Shown: positions 16,173 to 25,062 of the stretch, piece after piece
Position numbering within the stretch: position 1 is the first letter of the stretch
Layout: every line of letters begins with the position of its first letter
Source: Ornatilinea sp.
GTDB taxonomy: Bacteria > Chloroflexota > Anaerolineae > Anaerolineales > Anaerolineaceae
Direction: 5' to 3'
Assembly: GCA_018433975.1 (NCBI GenBank)
Contig: JAHDQE010000029.1
Span: 1 to 64,000 of the forward strand
DNA: 64,000 nt
Position numbers and translations under genes: made by a program
Notes under the pieces: model-generated
Database searches by the model: none
The model's input: only the letters and a program-made list of their open reading frames with translations
What the model was told of the DNA's origin: nothing

Positions 16173-18787
16173 TGAACCTTTTTTCACCCACTACCGCGCC
16201 CCAGGACAAAATTCAAAGCCGCCTGATGCGACTGGCGGCGTTATTTCTGGGATTGTATTCCTTAATCCTCACCCTCTCCCCGGCAGTGCGCCTGCACAGC
16301 TGGCAGGCCGATTACCTGTGGGTGCATTGGGTGGGTTTCGCCGTTTGGCTGATTGGCTTTGAACTGGTGCACCGCCAGACTCTCAAGCAGATGGCGGTAC
16401 GCGACCCCTACCTGCTTCCAATCGCAGCAATCCTGACCGGATGGGGCTTGTTAACCATTTACAGACTCAATATCACTTTTGGGTTACGGCAATCCGTCTG
16501 GCTCGCACTCTCCCTGGCTCTTTTATGGTGGGGGCTGCAAAAGCCGGAAATTCTCCAACTGCTGCGGCGCTACAAATACATTTCCCTGATTTCCGCATTG
16601 GGCCTGACTGCCCTGACATTTCTGTTTGGCACTTATCCTTCCGGAGACGGGCCGGAACTATGGTTAGGGTTTTGGGGCGTGTATATTCAGCCTTCTGAGC
16701 CTTTAAAACTTCTGCTGATCGTCTATCTATCCGCATATCTGGCCGACCGCCTGCCCTTCAGCTTCAACCTTGCTCAGCTTCTGGCCCCCACCCTGGTCCT
16801 TTCCGGAGCAGCCCTGGGAATGTTGTTGACTCAGCGCGACCTGGGGACATCCTCTCTGGTCATAGCGTTGTATTTCCTGATTGTCTATTTTGCATCCGGG
16901 AAGCGCCGCATCCTGCTGTTTGCTTTCGGACTGATCCTGGTCGTGGGGTTATTGGGATACCAGCTCTTTGAAGTAATTCAGATCCGGGTGGAAGGCTGGA
17001 TCAATCCCTGGCTTGATTCCAGCGGGCGATCTTACCAGATCATCCAATCGCTGCTGGCAATTGCCGCGGGAGGAATTATCGGGCGCGGGCCCGGCATCGG
17101 AAGCCCAGGGCTTGTACCGGTCGCCCTTTCAGATTTCATTTTCTCTGCCATCGCAGAAGAAACCGGCCTGATCGGCACCCTGGGTCTCCTGGTCCTGCTG
17201 GGGCTGGCTGCCACCCGAGGCGCGCTGACCGCCATGCGGGCTCAAAGCAATTACCACCGCTTCTTGTCTGCCGGTCTAGCTTTCTACCTTGCCATTCAAA
17301 GCATTTTCATTATCGGCGGCAATCTGCGCGCCCTTCCTTTGACCGGGGTCACGCTTCCATTTGTATCCTATGGCGGCTCATCATTGGTCACCTCTTTCAT
17401 TGCCTTAACCCTTCTCTTACTGATCAGCGCGCAATCCGAATACGAACCCCTGCAAGCCGTGAAAACCCGGCCTTATTTGTTCATCACCAGTCTGGTGCTG
17501 GCTGCTCTGGTAGGGATCGGGGTCATCAACGGCTGGTGGTCCATCATCCGTTCCGGGGACCTGCTGGAACGCCCGGACAATGCACGTTACACCATCGCCA
17601 CACGTTATGTCCACCGCGGCGATATCCTCGATCGTGAAAACGATCCACTGGCAGAGAGCACGGGCGAACCCGGCAGCTATCAAAGAGTCTATACCTACCC
17701 GGAGCTCAGCCCGGTTATTGGCTATACAAACCCCCTCTACGGCCAGGTCGGGCTGGAGTTAAGCCTGAACGACTACCTGCGGGGGATGCGCGGCTCGCCG
17801 ACTTCCTCATTATGGTCCAGTTATTTGCTGTATGGACAGCCCCCGGCAGGCCTGGCAGTGCGCTTAAGCATCGATCTGGACCTTCAGCAAACCGCAGATC
17901 AATTGTTGAGCGGGCAGAAAGGCGCTCTGGTACTCCTGAATGCCAACAATGGCGAGATCCTGGCGATGGCCTCTCACCCCAACTATGACGCCAACCAGCT
18001 CGATACGACCTGGAACGATCTTGTCCAATCCGAAGACGCGCCACTACTCAACCGCACAGTACAGGGCAAATATCCCCTCGGAACCGCGTTTGGGCCTTTT
18101 ATGCTGGCGAATGCACCGGAGCAATATCTATCTCAGATTCCGGCAAAAACTGCAACCACTTTCAACAATCAAATCTGGAGCTGCACACAACCTCAATTAG
18201 AACAGCCAACCTGGGGAAGATTGATTGCAGACGGATGTCCCGGGGCCTCAGAAGCGCTGGGAGAAGCATTGTCTCTGGAAAATCTCCAAAAAATTTATTC
18301 AGAAGCCCGATTCGACCAGACGCCCACCATATTACTGCCTTCCGCCACCGCCGATCCGGCCACAATGCTTACGGATGTGCGGTTGGCTTCACTGGGGCAG
18401 GATAAAGCATCGGTCACTCCGCTTCAGGTTGCACTGGCAGCTGCATCCCTCAGTACAAATGGCAAAATTCCCGTCCCGCGGTTGGCGATTGCTGTAGACA
18501 CCCCGACCCAGGGCTGGGTCGTCCTTGCTTCAGAGGAAGAGTCGCATCCCGGCTTTTCAGCCGGCACCGCCGCTGCTGTGGACATGCTGACGGTAGAAGG
18601 CACCCCCATTTGGGGGAGTGTGGGCAGCGCCTGGGCAAACGAGAACCAGATCACCTGGTTCACCGGCGGGACTTTGCCCGAGTGGCAGGGTACCCCGCTT
18701 GCCATCGCTCTGGTGATCGAATCCAACAACCCGGATCTGGCCTGGCAGATCGGCACCACCCTGCTGGACCAAACCCTTCACCCGTAA
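16172..18787 (+). CDS. SEDS (FtsW/RodA) - degenerate PBP transpeptidase fusion
   Basis: Protein of 871 residues. Residues about 15-450 form a SEDS glycosyltransferase with about ten helices; YQIIQSLLAIAAGGIIGRG and LSDFIFSAIAEETG match RodA/FtsW, with the essential Asp at D321. The C-terminal 400 residues align to class B PBPs (a dimer-like segment, then LLNRTVQGKYPLG, later SLGQDKASVTPLQVALAA). All three catalytic motifs are lost: SxxK reads T638-A-F-G641, SxN reads around GCPG, and KTG reads S816-V-G818. The SEDS half probably polymerises glycan strands, with the PBP half as a structural activator. The ATG overlaps the upstream stop (TGATG), giving translational coupling. The longer frame to 16061 lies in the MTAP gene. 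Confidence 0.88.
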   Translation: MNLFSPTTAPQDKIQSRLMRLAALFLGLYSLILTLSPAVRLHSWQADYLWVHWVGFAVWLIGFELVHRQTLKQMAVRDPYLLPIAAILTGWGLLTIYRLNITFGLRQSVWLALSLALLWWGLQKPEILQLLRRYKYISLISALGLTALTFLFGTYPSGDGPELWLGFWGVYIQPSEPLKLLLIVYLSAYLADRLPFSFNLAQLLAPTLVLSGAALGMLLTQRDLGTSSLVIALYFLIVYFASGKRRILLFAFGLILVVGLLGYQLFEVIQIRVEGWINPWLDSSGRSYQIIQSLLAIAAGGIIGRGPGIGSPGLVPVALSDFIFSAIAEETGLIGTLGLLVLLGLAATRGALTAMRAQSNYHRFLSAGLAFYLAIQSIFIIGGNLRALPLTGVTLPFVSYGGSSLVTSFIALTLLLLISAQSEYEPLQAVKTRPYLFITSLVLAALVGIGVINGWWSIIRSGDLLERPDNARYTIATRYVHRGDILDRENDPLAESTGEPGSYQRVYTYPELSPVIGYTNPLYGQVGLELSLNDYLRGMRGSPTSSLWSSYLLYGQPPAGLAVRLSIDLDLQQTADQLLSGQKGALVLLNANNGEILAMASHPNYDANQLDTTWNDLVQSEDAPLLNRTVQGKYPLGTAFGPFMLANAPEQYLSQIPAKTATTFNNQIWSCTQPQLEQPTWGRLIADGCPGASEALGEALSLENLQKIYSEARFDQTPTILLPSATADPATMLTDVRLASLGQDKASVTPLQVALAAASLSTNGKIPVPRLAIAVDTPTQGWVVLASEEESHPGFSAGTAAAVDMLTVEGTPIWGSVGSAWANENQITWFTGGTLPEWQGTPLAIALVIESNNPDLAWQIGTTLLDQTLHP

Positions 18788-18812
18788 AAACAGCTTATAT
18801 TTACTAATAAAA

Positions 18813-18846
18813 AATATCCTGACCAGAAATTTCCAGTCAGGATATT
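18813..18846. terminator. Bidirectional terminator between SEDS fusion and tyrS
   Basis: A perfect 11-bp stem (18813-18823 with 18836-18846) and a 12-base loop, with A-rich left and T-containing right flanks. It separates two convergent genes. Confidence 0.75.
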
Positions 18847-18869
18847 CTATGATTCTTCACCTATACAGA

Positions 18870-20087
18870 CTATTTCTCTAAAACACGGACGAAATGCCTC
18901 TTTCCGACCTGCAGCACGCCCGGATTGGGGAACGCCGCGTTAGCATCGGTCAGCGTCTCACCATCCAGCCTGACGCCATTCTGTTTGATCAAACGCCGCG
19001 CCTGGCTGTTGCTCTCAACCAGCCCGGCCCCCACCAGCACATCCAGAACCGTTTGCCCTTCCTCAAGGGTATATTCCGGCATCTCATCCGGGACATCCTT
19101 CTTTTGGAACAGGTTAATAAAAGCTTGTTGGGCCTCCTCCGTTTCCTCCGGACTGTAGAATTGACTGACGATCTCAAACGAGAGCTTCATCTTGGCATCC
19201 CGGGGGTGCAGCTTGCCGTCACGGATCGCTTTTTCCCATGCTTCAATTTCGGGCGGCGTCCAGGTGGTGACCAGGCGTGCATAAGCCGGCATAGCCATAT
19301 CCGGAATACTCATCAATTTACCGTACATATCCTCTGCCGTGGTAGAAATCGGGATGTGATTTCCCAGAGACTTGCTCATTTTCACCACCCCATCCGTACC
19401 CGGCAGGATTCCAAGGATAATTGCAATATTAGGCTTCTCGCCCAGGTAGGTCATCAGTTTACGCCCGGCCGTCACAATATTGAAGAGCTGGTCCGTGCCT
19501 CCAACCTGCACATCTGTGCGCAGCGCATAAGCATCATAACCCTGCATGATTGAGTAGAAAGTCTCATGAAGGTAGATGGGATCACCTTTATCCCAGCGTT
19601 TTTTAAAGTTTTCGCGGGTCATAAACTGCTGAATGGTGAAATTGGATGCCAGTTCAATCAAATCCTTGAAAGAAAGCTTCGAAAGCCATTCCGCATTGCG
19701 GCGAATCTGGGTCTTCTCTTTATCCAGAATCCGGTATGCCTGGTCTGCATAAGTCTGGGCATTGTGATCCACTTCCTCTGCAGTAAGCTGTGGACGGAGG
19801 ACATCTTTATCGGAAGGATCCCCAATCAACGAGGTGAAGTTCCCCACCACAAAGGTGACCTCATGACCCAGTTCCTGAAACTGGCGCAGTTTGTTCATTG
19901 GAACCGTATGCCCCAGATGCAAATAGGAAGTACGCGGATCAAAACCACAATATACCCGCAGCGGGCGGCCTTCCTTTTCCACTTCAATCAGGCGCTCTTT
20001 CAACTCTCGCGCCATAGCCTGCTTGAGGTTCTCATCCCCATATTCCGTTCCCTGCATCAGTAAAGCAACCTGTTCATCAATGTTCAT
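18870..20087 (-). CDS. tyrS: Tyrosyl-tRNA synthetase
   Basis: Class I aminoacyl-tRNA synthetase of 405 residues that charges tRNA-Tyr. The HIGH-type motif reads HLGH (in TSYLHLGHTVP), the KMSKS motif is VVKMSKSLGN, and the tyrosine pocket segment QGYDAYAL is present. The C-terminal S4-type RNA-binding domain reads LVESNSQARRLIKQNGVRLDGE. GGAGGTG 3 bases before the ATG at 20087 fixes the start; a TTG at 20099 is part of the binding site. No T-box sequence is visible in the 180-base leader, unlike ileS. Confidence 0.96.
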   Translation of the reverse strand: MNIDEQVALLMQGTEYGDENLKQAMARELKERLIEVEKEGRPLRVYCGFDPRTSYLHLGHTVPMNKLRQFQELGHEVTFVVGNFTSLIGDPSDKDVLRPQLTAEEVDHNAQTYADQAYRILDKEKTQIRRNAEWLSKLSFKDLIELASNFTIQQFMTRENFKKRWDKGDPIYLHETFYSIMQGYDAYALRTDVQVGGTDQLFNIVTAGRKLMTYLGEKPNIAIILGILPGTDGVVKMSKSLGNHIPISTTAEDMYGKLMSIPDMAMPAYARLVTTWTPPEIEAWEKAIRDGKLHPRDAKMKLSFEIVSQFYSPEETEEAQQAFINLFQKKDVPDEMPEYTLEEGQTVLDVLVGAGLVESNSQARRLIKQNGVRLDGETLTDANAAFPNPGVLQVGKRHFVRVLEK

Positions 20088-20259
20088 TATCACCTCCAAA
20101 ATTTCAAAGCAAAATTTTCGAAGAATACTTTAACCTTCCTCTAAATTCCCGTTAATATGAATAATTATAATGGAAAATAGCATTAACCAATTTTCTCAAT
20201 TGACTTTTTTAATAAAACCCGGATATCAATTGGATAATTAACTGACGGGTATCTCGTGC

Positions 20260-20265
20260 TATAAT
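20260..20265 (+). promoter_or_regulatory. -10 box of HNH endonuclease gene
   Basis: TATAAT, 18 bases before the ATG at 20284. The -35 region is weak (TTAACT, 16-base spacer). Confidence 0.5.
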
Positions 20266-20283
20266 CTTTTTCATGGAGTAAGT

Positions 20284-20787
20284 ATGTCAGAGCCAGTTCT
20301 AGTCCTGAATGCGAATTTCGAGCCCATCAACGTTTGTACCATGCGCCGGGCTGTCGGGCTGATGGTGACCGCAAAAGCGACCATGATCGTCAATGGCCGT
20401 GGAAAGATTCAGACCGTCAATAACGCATTCCCAAAACCCTCCGTGATCCGACTCCAGAGAATGGTACACCGCCCCCGGCCACAGGTCAAACTGACCCGCC
20501 GGGAGTTATTCCGGCGCGATAACTTCACCTGTCAATACTGCGGAAAACATACCAAGAACCTGACAATAGACCATATTTTCCCCCGGCACCTGGGCGGCCT
20601 GCATACCTGGGATAACGTGGTAGCAGCCTGTCCACAGTGCAACCACCGCAAAGGTGGGCGGACGCTGCTGGATTCGGGTATGAAGCTCTTAAGCGTCCCC
20701 CGCGAGCCACCCAATTCCGCCTATTATCTGTTCGGCGGGCATCTCCATCAGTGTGAAGAATGGGAACCTTTTCTGACAGGCTGGTAA
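20284..20787 (+). CDS. HNH endonuclease-family protein
   Basis: Protein of 167 residues. The HNH core is complete: CQYCGKH (first zinc CxxC), LTIDHIFPRHLGG (the His of the beta-beta-alpha-metal site), the Asn in WDNVVAACPQCNHRKGG and a second CxxC. The N-terminal half, with VLNANFEPINVCTMRRAVGLM, is typical of a widespread chromosomal HNH family whose biological role is unknown; it is not linked to a methylase or a phage here. GGAG lies 5 bases upstream of the ATG. Confidence 0.88.
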   Translation: MSEPVLVLNANFEPINVCTMRRAVGLMVTAKATMIVNGRGKIQTVNNAFPKPSVIRLQRMVHRPRPQVKLTRRELFRRDNFTCQYCGKHTKNLTIDHIFPRHLGGLHTWDNVVAACPQCNHRKGGRTLLDSGMKLLSVPREPPNSAYYLFGGHLHQCEEWEPFLTGW

Positions 20788-20805
20788 AAAGACCGGACTT
20801 TCCCC

Positions 20806-21567
20806 TTATTCCGTAAATTCCAAAGTCATTAAGTCTTCGGCCAGATAAACCGGCCCATCGAACAACTTTTTCGCATCCGCAACAAAATTCCCGGTTTCTT
20901 CCCCACGAATAGGATAATGAATTAAATAAAGCGACTTCGCCCCGGCTTGACGGGCTATTTCCCCTGCCTGAAGCGGAGAAGTATGCCCTACAAAAGGCCC
21001 GCCTGCTTCATGAAAAAGCACATCCACACCTTCGGCCAGCCGGACGACACTGGGGCAGGGCTGTGTATCACAGGAATAAGCCATCCGTTTTCCAATTTTG
21101 GGGAACTCAATCCGCAGGCCAATGGTGGGGATCAGGTGCCGGACAGGAGAAGCAAAAATCCGCAAGCCATCCGTTACCAGCACCACGCTGTTTTCTTCTT
21201 CCGCCACACCATGAAAGTGAACCGGATAAAAATCCGGCCAGTTCTTCCAATAGTATAGATCCATCATTGCTTCCATCCGCTCAACCGTCTCATCCAATCC
21301 GTAGATGTGGATCGCGGCCTGCCGTCCAAGCAACCACATGCCCATCAAAAGCATTGGGACCCCGGAGACATGATCCGGATGAAAATGAGTCAGAATAATA
21401 TCGGTAATCGAATCCGGATCCACTCCGACTCTGGAGAGGCGCTGGATCGGGTTTCCCGCGCAATCAATCAAAATATTGCGCTCGTCCGCTTGCAGCAAGA
21501 AATGTGTATTTTCATGTTGTTCATCCGGAACAGCGCTTGCAGATCCTAATACGGTTATCTTCCCCAT
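20806..21567 (-). CDS. MBL-fold metallo-hydrolase (RNase Z-like)
   Basis: Beta-lactamase-fold hydrolase of 253 residues in the RNase Z/ElaC-like group. THFHPDHVSG is the HxHxDH zinc motif, VRHLIPTIGLR contains a further His, YSCDTQP holds the bridging Asp, HEAGG and LIHYP provide the later ligands. tRNA 3'-processing activity is possible, but the flexible arm of RNase Z is not obvious, so another phosphodiesterase role is equally likely. It is convergent with the HNH gene and follows the ABC exporter genes on the minus strand, 35 bases after the permease stop. Confidence 0.82.
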   Translation of the reverse strand: MGKITVLGSASAVPDEQHENTHFLLQADERNILIDCAGNPIQRLSRVGVDPDSITDIILTHFHPDHVSGVPMLLMGMWLLGRQAAIHIYGLDETVERMEAMMDLYYWKNWPDFYPVHFHGVAEEENSVVLVTDGLRIFASPVRHLIPTIGLRIEFPKIGKRMAYSCDTQPCPSVVRLAEGVDVLFHEAGGPFVGHTSPLQAGEIARQAGAKSLYLIHYPIRGEETGNFVADAKKLFDGPVYLAEDLMTLEFTE

Positions 21568-21602
21568 GGTGGCTTCAATGTCTCCCTATAGTGCAATTCA
21601 AC

Positions 21603-23018
21603 TTATCTCATTAACAAGATCGCCAGGCGCGGTGTCAGCCAGGCTTCGATCCCTGCCGCCAACAACAGCACCGGAATCACAATTCCGACCATCACTTTTA
21701 CCCAATCCGCCGCAGAGGAAATAAAAACCTCGCCAATCGTCCTTTCCTGAGTGGGGGTCGCAAGGATAACCCCAAACTGAAATACGGCTGCCGTAGCCAG
21801 AATGACGGCCGGAATTTCAAAAATCCCATGCGGAAGCACAAACCCTAAATAGGAGATCACCGAAAAGCCATTAGCCGTCAGCAATGCCAGCAGGTATCCG
21901 GCAACTGCAACCGACGCAATCAGCGGCAGCATTCCCAGGATACCAAAGGAGAACAATCCCACTATCATTGCCAGAAGCATCACGCGGACATTCTGCCACC
22001 AGATTGCCAGAACCGGGCCAATTGAAAACAAAGGCCAAATTTTCAGGACGGTATCCAGGTTTTCGTCCAGATTTTGCAGCGAAGTCTGGTCCAGCGGGAT
22101 CATGAAACGGTTAATCTGACTCAGCCCAATCAAAACACCCGCGGCAGCCAGTACCGTCACCACCAGGATTGAACGCCGCATCTGCCGGACGGTCTGCGGC
22201 AGGGTTTTCAGATACCACTCCCCCATATTTTTGGCACCACCGGAAAAGGACTGCCGGAAGAGCCGCCATCCCCAGCGGATATTCAGCACATCAATCTGAC
22301 GGCCCAACAATTCCTCCCGGCGGAAATGCGCCAGACCAACCCGCACCAACAAGAGGGTAAGCACAGAAATCCCCAAAACAGCCCACCATAATGCGCTGTT
22401 GGTGCCCCAAAACATCAAAACGCTTTCCCCCTGGATCAGCAGCGCAACCGGGATCACGATGAAGCTGGCAAGCAGATTGGCCGCACGCACCGAGGTGGAC
22501 TGTGAAGAAACCACCACCGCCCCACTGACCATCATCACGGCCTGAACCGTGGTCAGAACCAGCACCTGCGCCATGATATTAAACTCCGGCAAAGGCACCC
22601 CCCCAATTGCCAGGCCCGCCGTATACACTGCCATACCAAGATAACTGGTAAAAAGCGGAGGGACTACCGCGGCAAGCAGCTTGCCAAGATAAAGCTGCCA
22701 GTCTTCCAAAGGTGTATTCAGCAGAGGTTCAATGCTGCCGCGTTCCTTCTCCCCCACAAAAGTTTCCAGGGCCATCACCAGAGAAACCGAAATGGGGAAA
22801 AAGCCCACGATCATCATCAGAAAAGGCACCAATCTTTCCCCGATGATATCGGCTCCATACTGGTTCACAAAATCCAGCATGCGCTGCGCGGTAAAGTTCA
22901 TCAGGAAAGGGAAAAACACGGTCAGGGCCACAACCGGCAAAATGATTCGCCAATCCCGGAGCTGGTCGCGGACTTCCCGCCGGGTAATCACTAATGCCGG
23001 GCGAAATTGTTCAAGCAT
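21603..23018 (-). CDS. ABC-2 permease fused to SpoIIM domain
   Basis: Membrane protein of 471 residues with about a dozen helices. Residues about 1-260 are a NatB-like ABC-2 exporter permease (FVGEKERGSIEPLLNTPLEDWQLYLGK is the typical cytoplasmic loop). The C-terminal part from about 290 is a SpoIIM/DUF95 domain: NGFSVISYLGFVLPHGIFEIPAVILA is its signature. SpoIIM-type proteins occur outside sporulators as membrane proteins of unknown function, often near ABC or RDD genes. The start overlaps the 3' end of the ATPase gene by 8 bases, so the two are co-translated. The cargo is unknown. Confidence 0.82.
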   Translation of the reverse strand: MLEQFRPALVITRREVRDQLRDWRIILPVVALTVFFPFLMNFTAQRMLDFVNQYGADIIGERLVPFLMMIVGFFPISVSLVMALETFVGEKERGSIEPLLNTPLEDWQLYLGKLLAAVVPPLFTSYLGMAVYTAGLAIGGVPLPEFNIMAQVLVLTTVQAVMMVSGAVVVSSQSTSVRAANLLASFIVIPVALLIQGESVLMFWGTNSALWWAVLGISVLTLLLVRVGLAHFRREELLGRQIDVLNIRWGWRLFRQSFSGGAKNMGEWYLKTLPQTVRQMRRSILVVTVLAAAGVLIGLSQINRFMIPLDQTSLQNLDENLDTVLKIWPLFSIGPVLAIWWQNVRVMLLAMIVGLFSFGILGMLPLIASVAVAGYLLALLTANGFSVISYLGFVLPHGIFEIPAVILATAAVFQFGVILATPTQERTIGEVFISSAADWVKVMVGIVIPVLLLAAGIEAWLTPRLAILLMR

Positions 23019-23958
23019 GGTCTTCCCCCTCCGAAGCGATACTGACCGCTTTCAAATAAGCCGCTTCCAGAGAATGCGGAACCTCATTAAAGGATTTGAC
23101 ATCCAGTTGTTGATCCAATAAATAGCGCAGCAGACGAGGGTTATTCTCATCCGGGGCTTCCACCTGAAAGCGCAGGGCTGTCTCGGTACGGCCGGTCAGG
23201 GTCACCCCCGCAGGCAGATCTTTTCCAACCCAACCATTCACTCCATTCGAAAGGGCAGCCTCAAACTGGGTGGGACCCAGCAATTCCTGTTTCAACCCCT
23301 CCAGCATTCCATTCATCAGAATACGGCCGCCGCGGATAATCGCTACCTGGTCAGCCAGCTCTTCCGCTTCCGACAGGTTATGGGTACACAGCACAATCGT
23401 TCTTTCTTTTGAACGCAAGCCGGAGATTGCATTCCGCACCATCCGCGAGCTCTCCGGATCCATCGCTGAAGTAGGTTCATCCAGAAGCAGCACAGGTGGT
23501 TCATGCAGAAGTGCCCGCGCCAGGGAAAGCTTCTGGCGCATCCCTTTGGAATACTGCCCCAGACGCTTCTTCCCTGCGTCCTGAAGGCCAAACTGTTCCA
23601 GCAGTTCATTACTGCGCCGCTGGCAGGTCGTATTATCCAGTCCGTAGAGCTTCCCAAAAAACTCCAAATACTCAACGCCATTCATGCGTCCGTAAAGCCC
23701 GTGATGCTCGGTAAGCACCCCCACCACTGCACGGACTTTATGAGCTTCTTTAACAACATCAAATCCTGCCACCGACGCAGTACCTCGCGTCGGACGCAGG
23801 ATTGAAGTCAGCATCCGTACTGTGGTGGTCTTTCCGGCGCCGTTGGGGCCTAAAATCACTAAAACCTGGCCCGCCGAGACCTCCAGATTGACACCGTCCA
23901 CAGCAAGAAAATCATCAAATTGCTTGGTCAAACCCTCCGCGCGTATCATGATTGTCAT
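23011..23958 (-). CDS. ABC transporter ATP-binding protein (NatA type)
   Basis: ATPase of 315 residues driving the adjacent ABC-2 exporter. Walker A is GPNGAGKTT, signature YSKGMRQKLSLARAL, Walker B VLLLDEPTSAMD and the switch histidine lies in CTHNLSEAEE. The last 90 residues form the C-terminal extension usual in NatA/CcmA-type exporter ATPases. It is the first gene of a two- or three-gene operon with the SpoIIM-fused permease and possibly the metallo-hydrolase. The ATG at 23958 has no clear binding site; the ATG at 23949 (MIRAEGL) is an alternative. Confidence 0.92.
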   Translation of the reverse strand: MTIMIRAEGLTKQFDDFLAVDGVNLEVSAGQVLVILGPNGAGKTTTVRMLTSILRPTRGTASVAGFDVVKEAHKVRAVVGVLTEHHGLYGRMNGVEYLEFFGKLYGLDNTTCQRRSNELLEQFGLQDAGKKRLGQYSKGMRQKLSLARALLHEPPVLLLDEPTSAMDPESSRMVRNAISGLRSKERTIVLCTHNLSEAEELADQVAIIRGGRILMNGMLEGLKQELLGPTQFEAALSNGVNGWVGKDLPAGVTLTGRTETALRFQVEAPDENNPRLLRYLLDQQLDVKSFNEVPHSLEAAYLKAVSIASEGEDHA

Positions 23959-24055
23959 TATTTATAGCACACACAGAAACCTTTGTGGTGAAACTTACAA
24001 ACCTGTAAGCCCAATCTGATCGCGGGAAGGCTTCAGTGTTTCTTTATTTTTCGTC

Positions 24056-25006
24056 CTACGGACCTTCAATCGCTCCGGCCTCGGAAGAGGACGGTAATTC
24101 CTCATCACCGGCTTCCTGATTCCCTTGATCCGGGGAAAGTCCATCCTCATCGGATGCCTCCGCCGGAAATGGGCGCGCGGTCGATTCATCCGCAACGGGC
24201 GATCCCTTCACGCCGGAGCCCTTTGAATGGCGAAACACCAGCGCGATCAAAGAGCTGACCGCAATCACACCCATCAGTGTCTGGTTAACATTGAAGGTGC
24301 CAATCGGAGAGGGGTCCAGACGTAAAAACTCCAGGAAAAAACGGCCCACCGGGTAGACAACCAGGTAAATCAGGAAAATATCTCCATTTTTCAAACGATC
24401 CGTGAAGCGGCGGGCAACCCACAACAACAATGCCGCATTCGCCAGATTCCACAACGATTCATACAGGAAAAGCGGGTGATAATAAGCCTGGTTTGCATAC
24501 TCCGGCAGGCGGTGAGCAGGGTCAATAAAAATTGCCCAGGGCAAATTCGTCGGAGCGCCATACAGCTCCTGATTGATAAAATTACCCCAACGCCCAATCG
24601 CCTGCGCCACTGCCAGGCCCGGAGCGATACTATCCGCAATCACGCCAAAGGAAATCTTTTTCTGCCGGGTATAGACCAACAAAGCGAGCAGGCCGCCCAT
24701 CACGGCTCCCGGAATACCCAACCCGCCATTCCGAATATTGATCGCGTCCAATGGATGGGTCAAATAGTATTGGGTAGTCCACCCCACCTCCACCATTGAG
24801 GCCGGCGGTGTCAGGATATGCCAGATCCGGGCACCAACTATTCCAGCTACCAATAGCCATGGCATCATATCCCAGATGTATTCCGGATCCAGGTCGCGTT
24901 TTTTTGCTTGCTGTGAAGCCATCCACGCGGCGAGAAGTGCACCGGACATAATAATCACGCCATAATAATGTACAAACAGGGTACCAATATAAAACCCTTC
25001 TCTCAT
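24056..25006 (-). CDS. lgt: Prolipoprotein diacylglyceryl transferase
   Basis: Membrane enzyme of 316 residues that moves diacylglycerol from phosphatidylglycerol to the lipobox cysteine of prolipoproteins, the first step of lipoprotein maturation. The Lgt signature RWGNFINQELYGAPTNLPW (R-x-G-N-F-x-N-x-E) is complete, and H-P-L-F-L-Y-E is the second conserved block. Seven helices are expected. The last 60 residues are an acidic, Ser/Pro-rich cytoplasmic tail not needed for activity. It fits with the many lipoproteins in this window and with lspA at 37.3 kb. Confidence 0.95.
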   Translation of the reverse strand: MREGFYIGTLFVHYYGVIIMSGALLAAWMASQQAKKRDLDPEYIWDMMPWLLVAGIVGARIWHILTPPASMVEVGWTTQYYLTHPLDAINIRNGGLGIPGAVMGGLLALLVYTRQKKISFGVIADSIAPGLAVAQAIGRWGNFINQELYGAPTNLPWAIFIDPAHRLPEYANQAYYHPLFLYESLWNLANAALLLWVARRFTDRLKNGDIFLIYLVVYPVGRFFLEFLRLDPSPIGTFNVNQTLMGVIAVSSLIALVFRHSKGSGVKGSPVADESTARPFPAEASDEDGLSPDQGNQEAGDEELPSSSEAGAIEGP

Positions 25007-25062
25007 TTTTAATCAATTATTCCTTTCAAAGAAATTTACGGGGTGTAGCTGGAAACCAGAGC

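Noticed and set aside
20088-20283. Possible T-box before tyrS
   Set aside because: No GGTGGTACCGCG-type element and no terminator hairpin in the leader.
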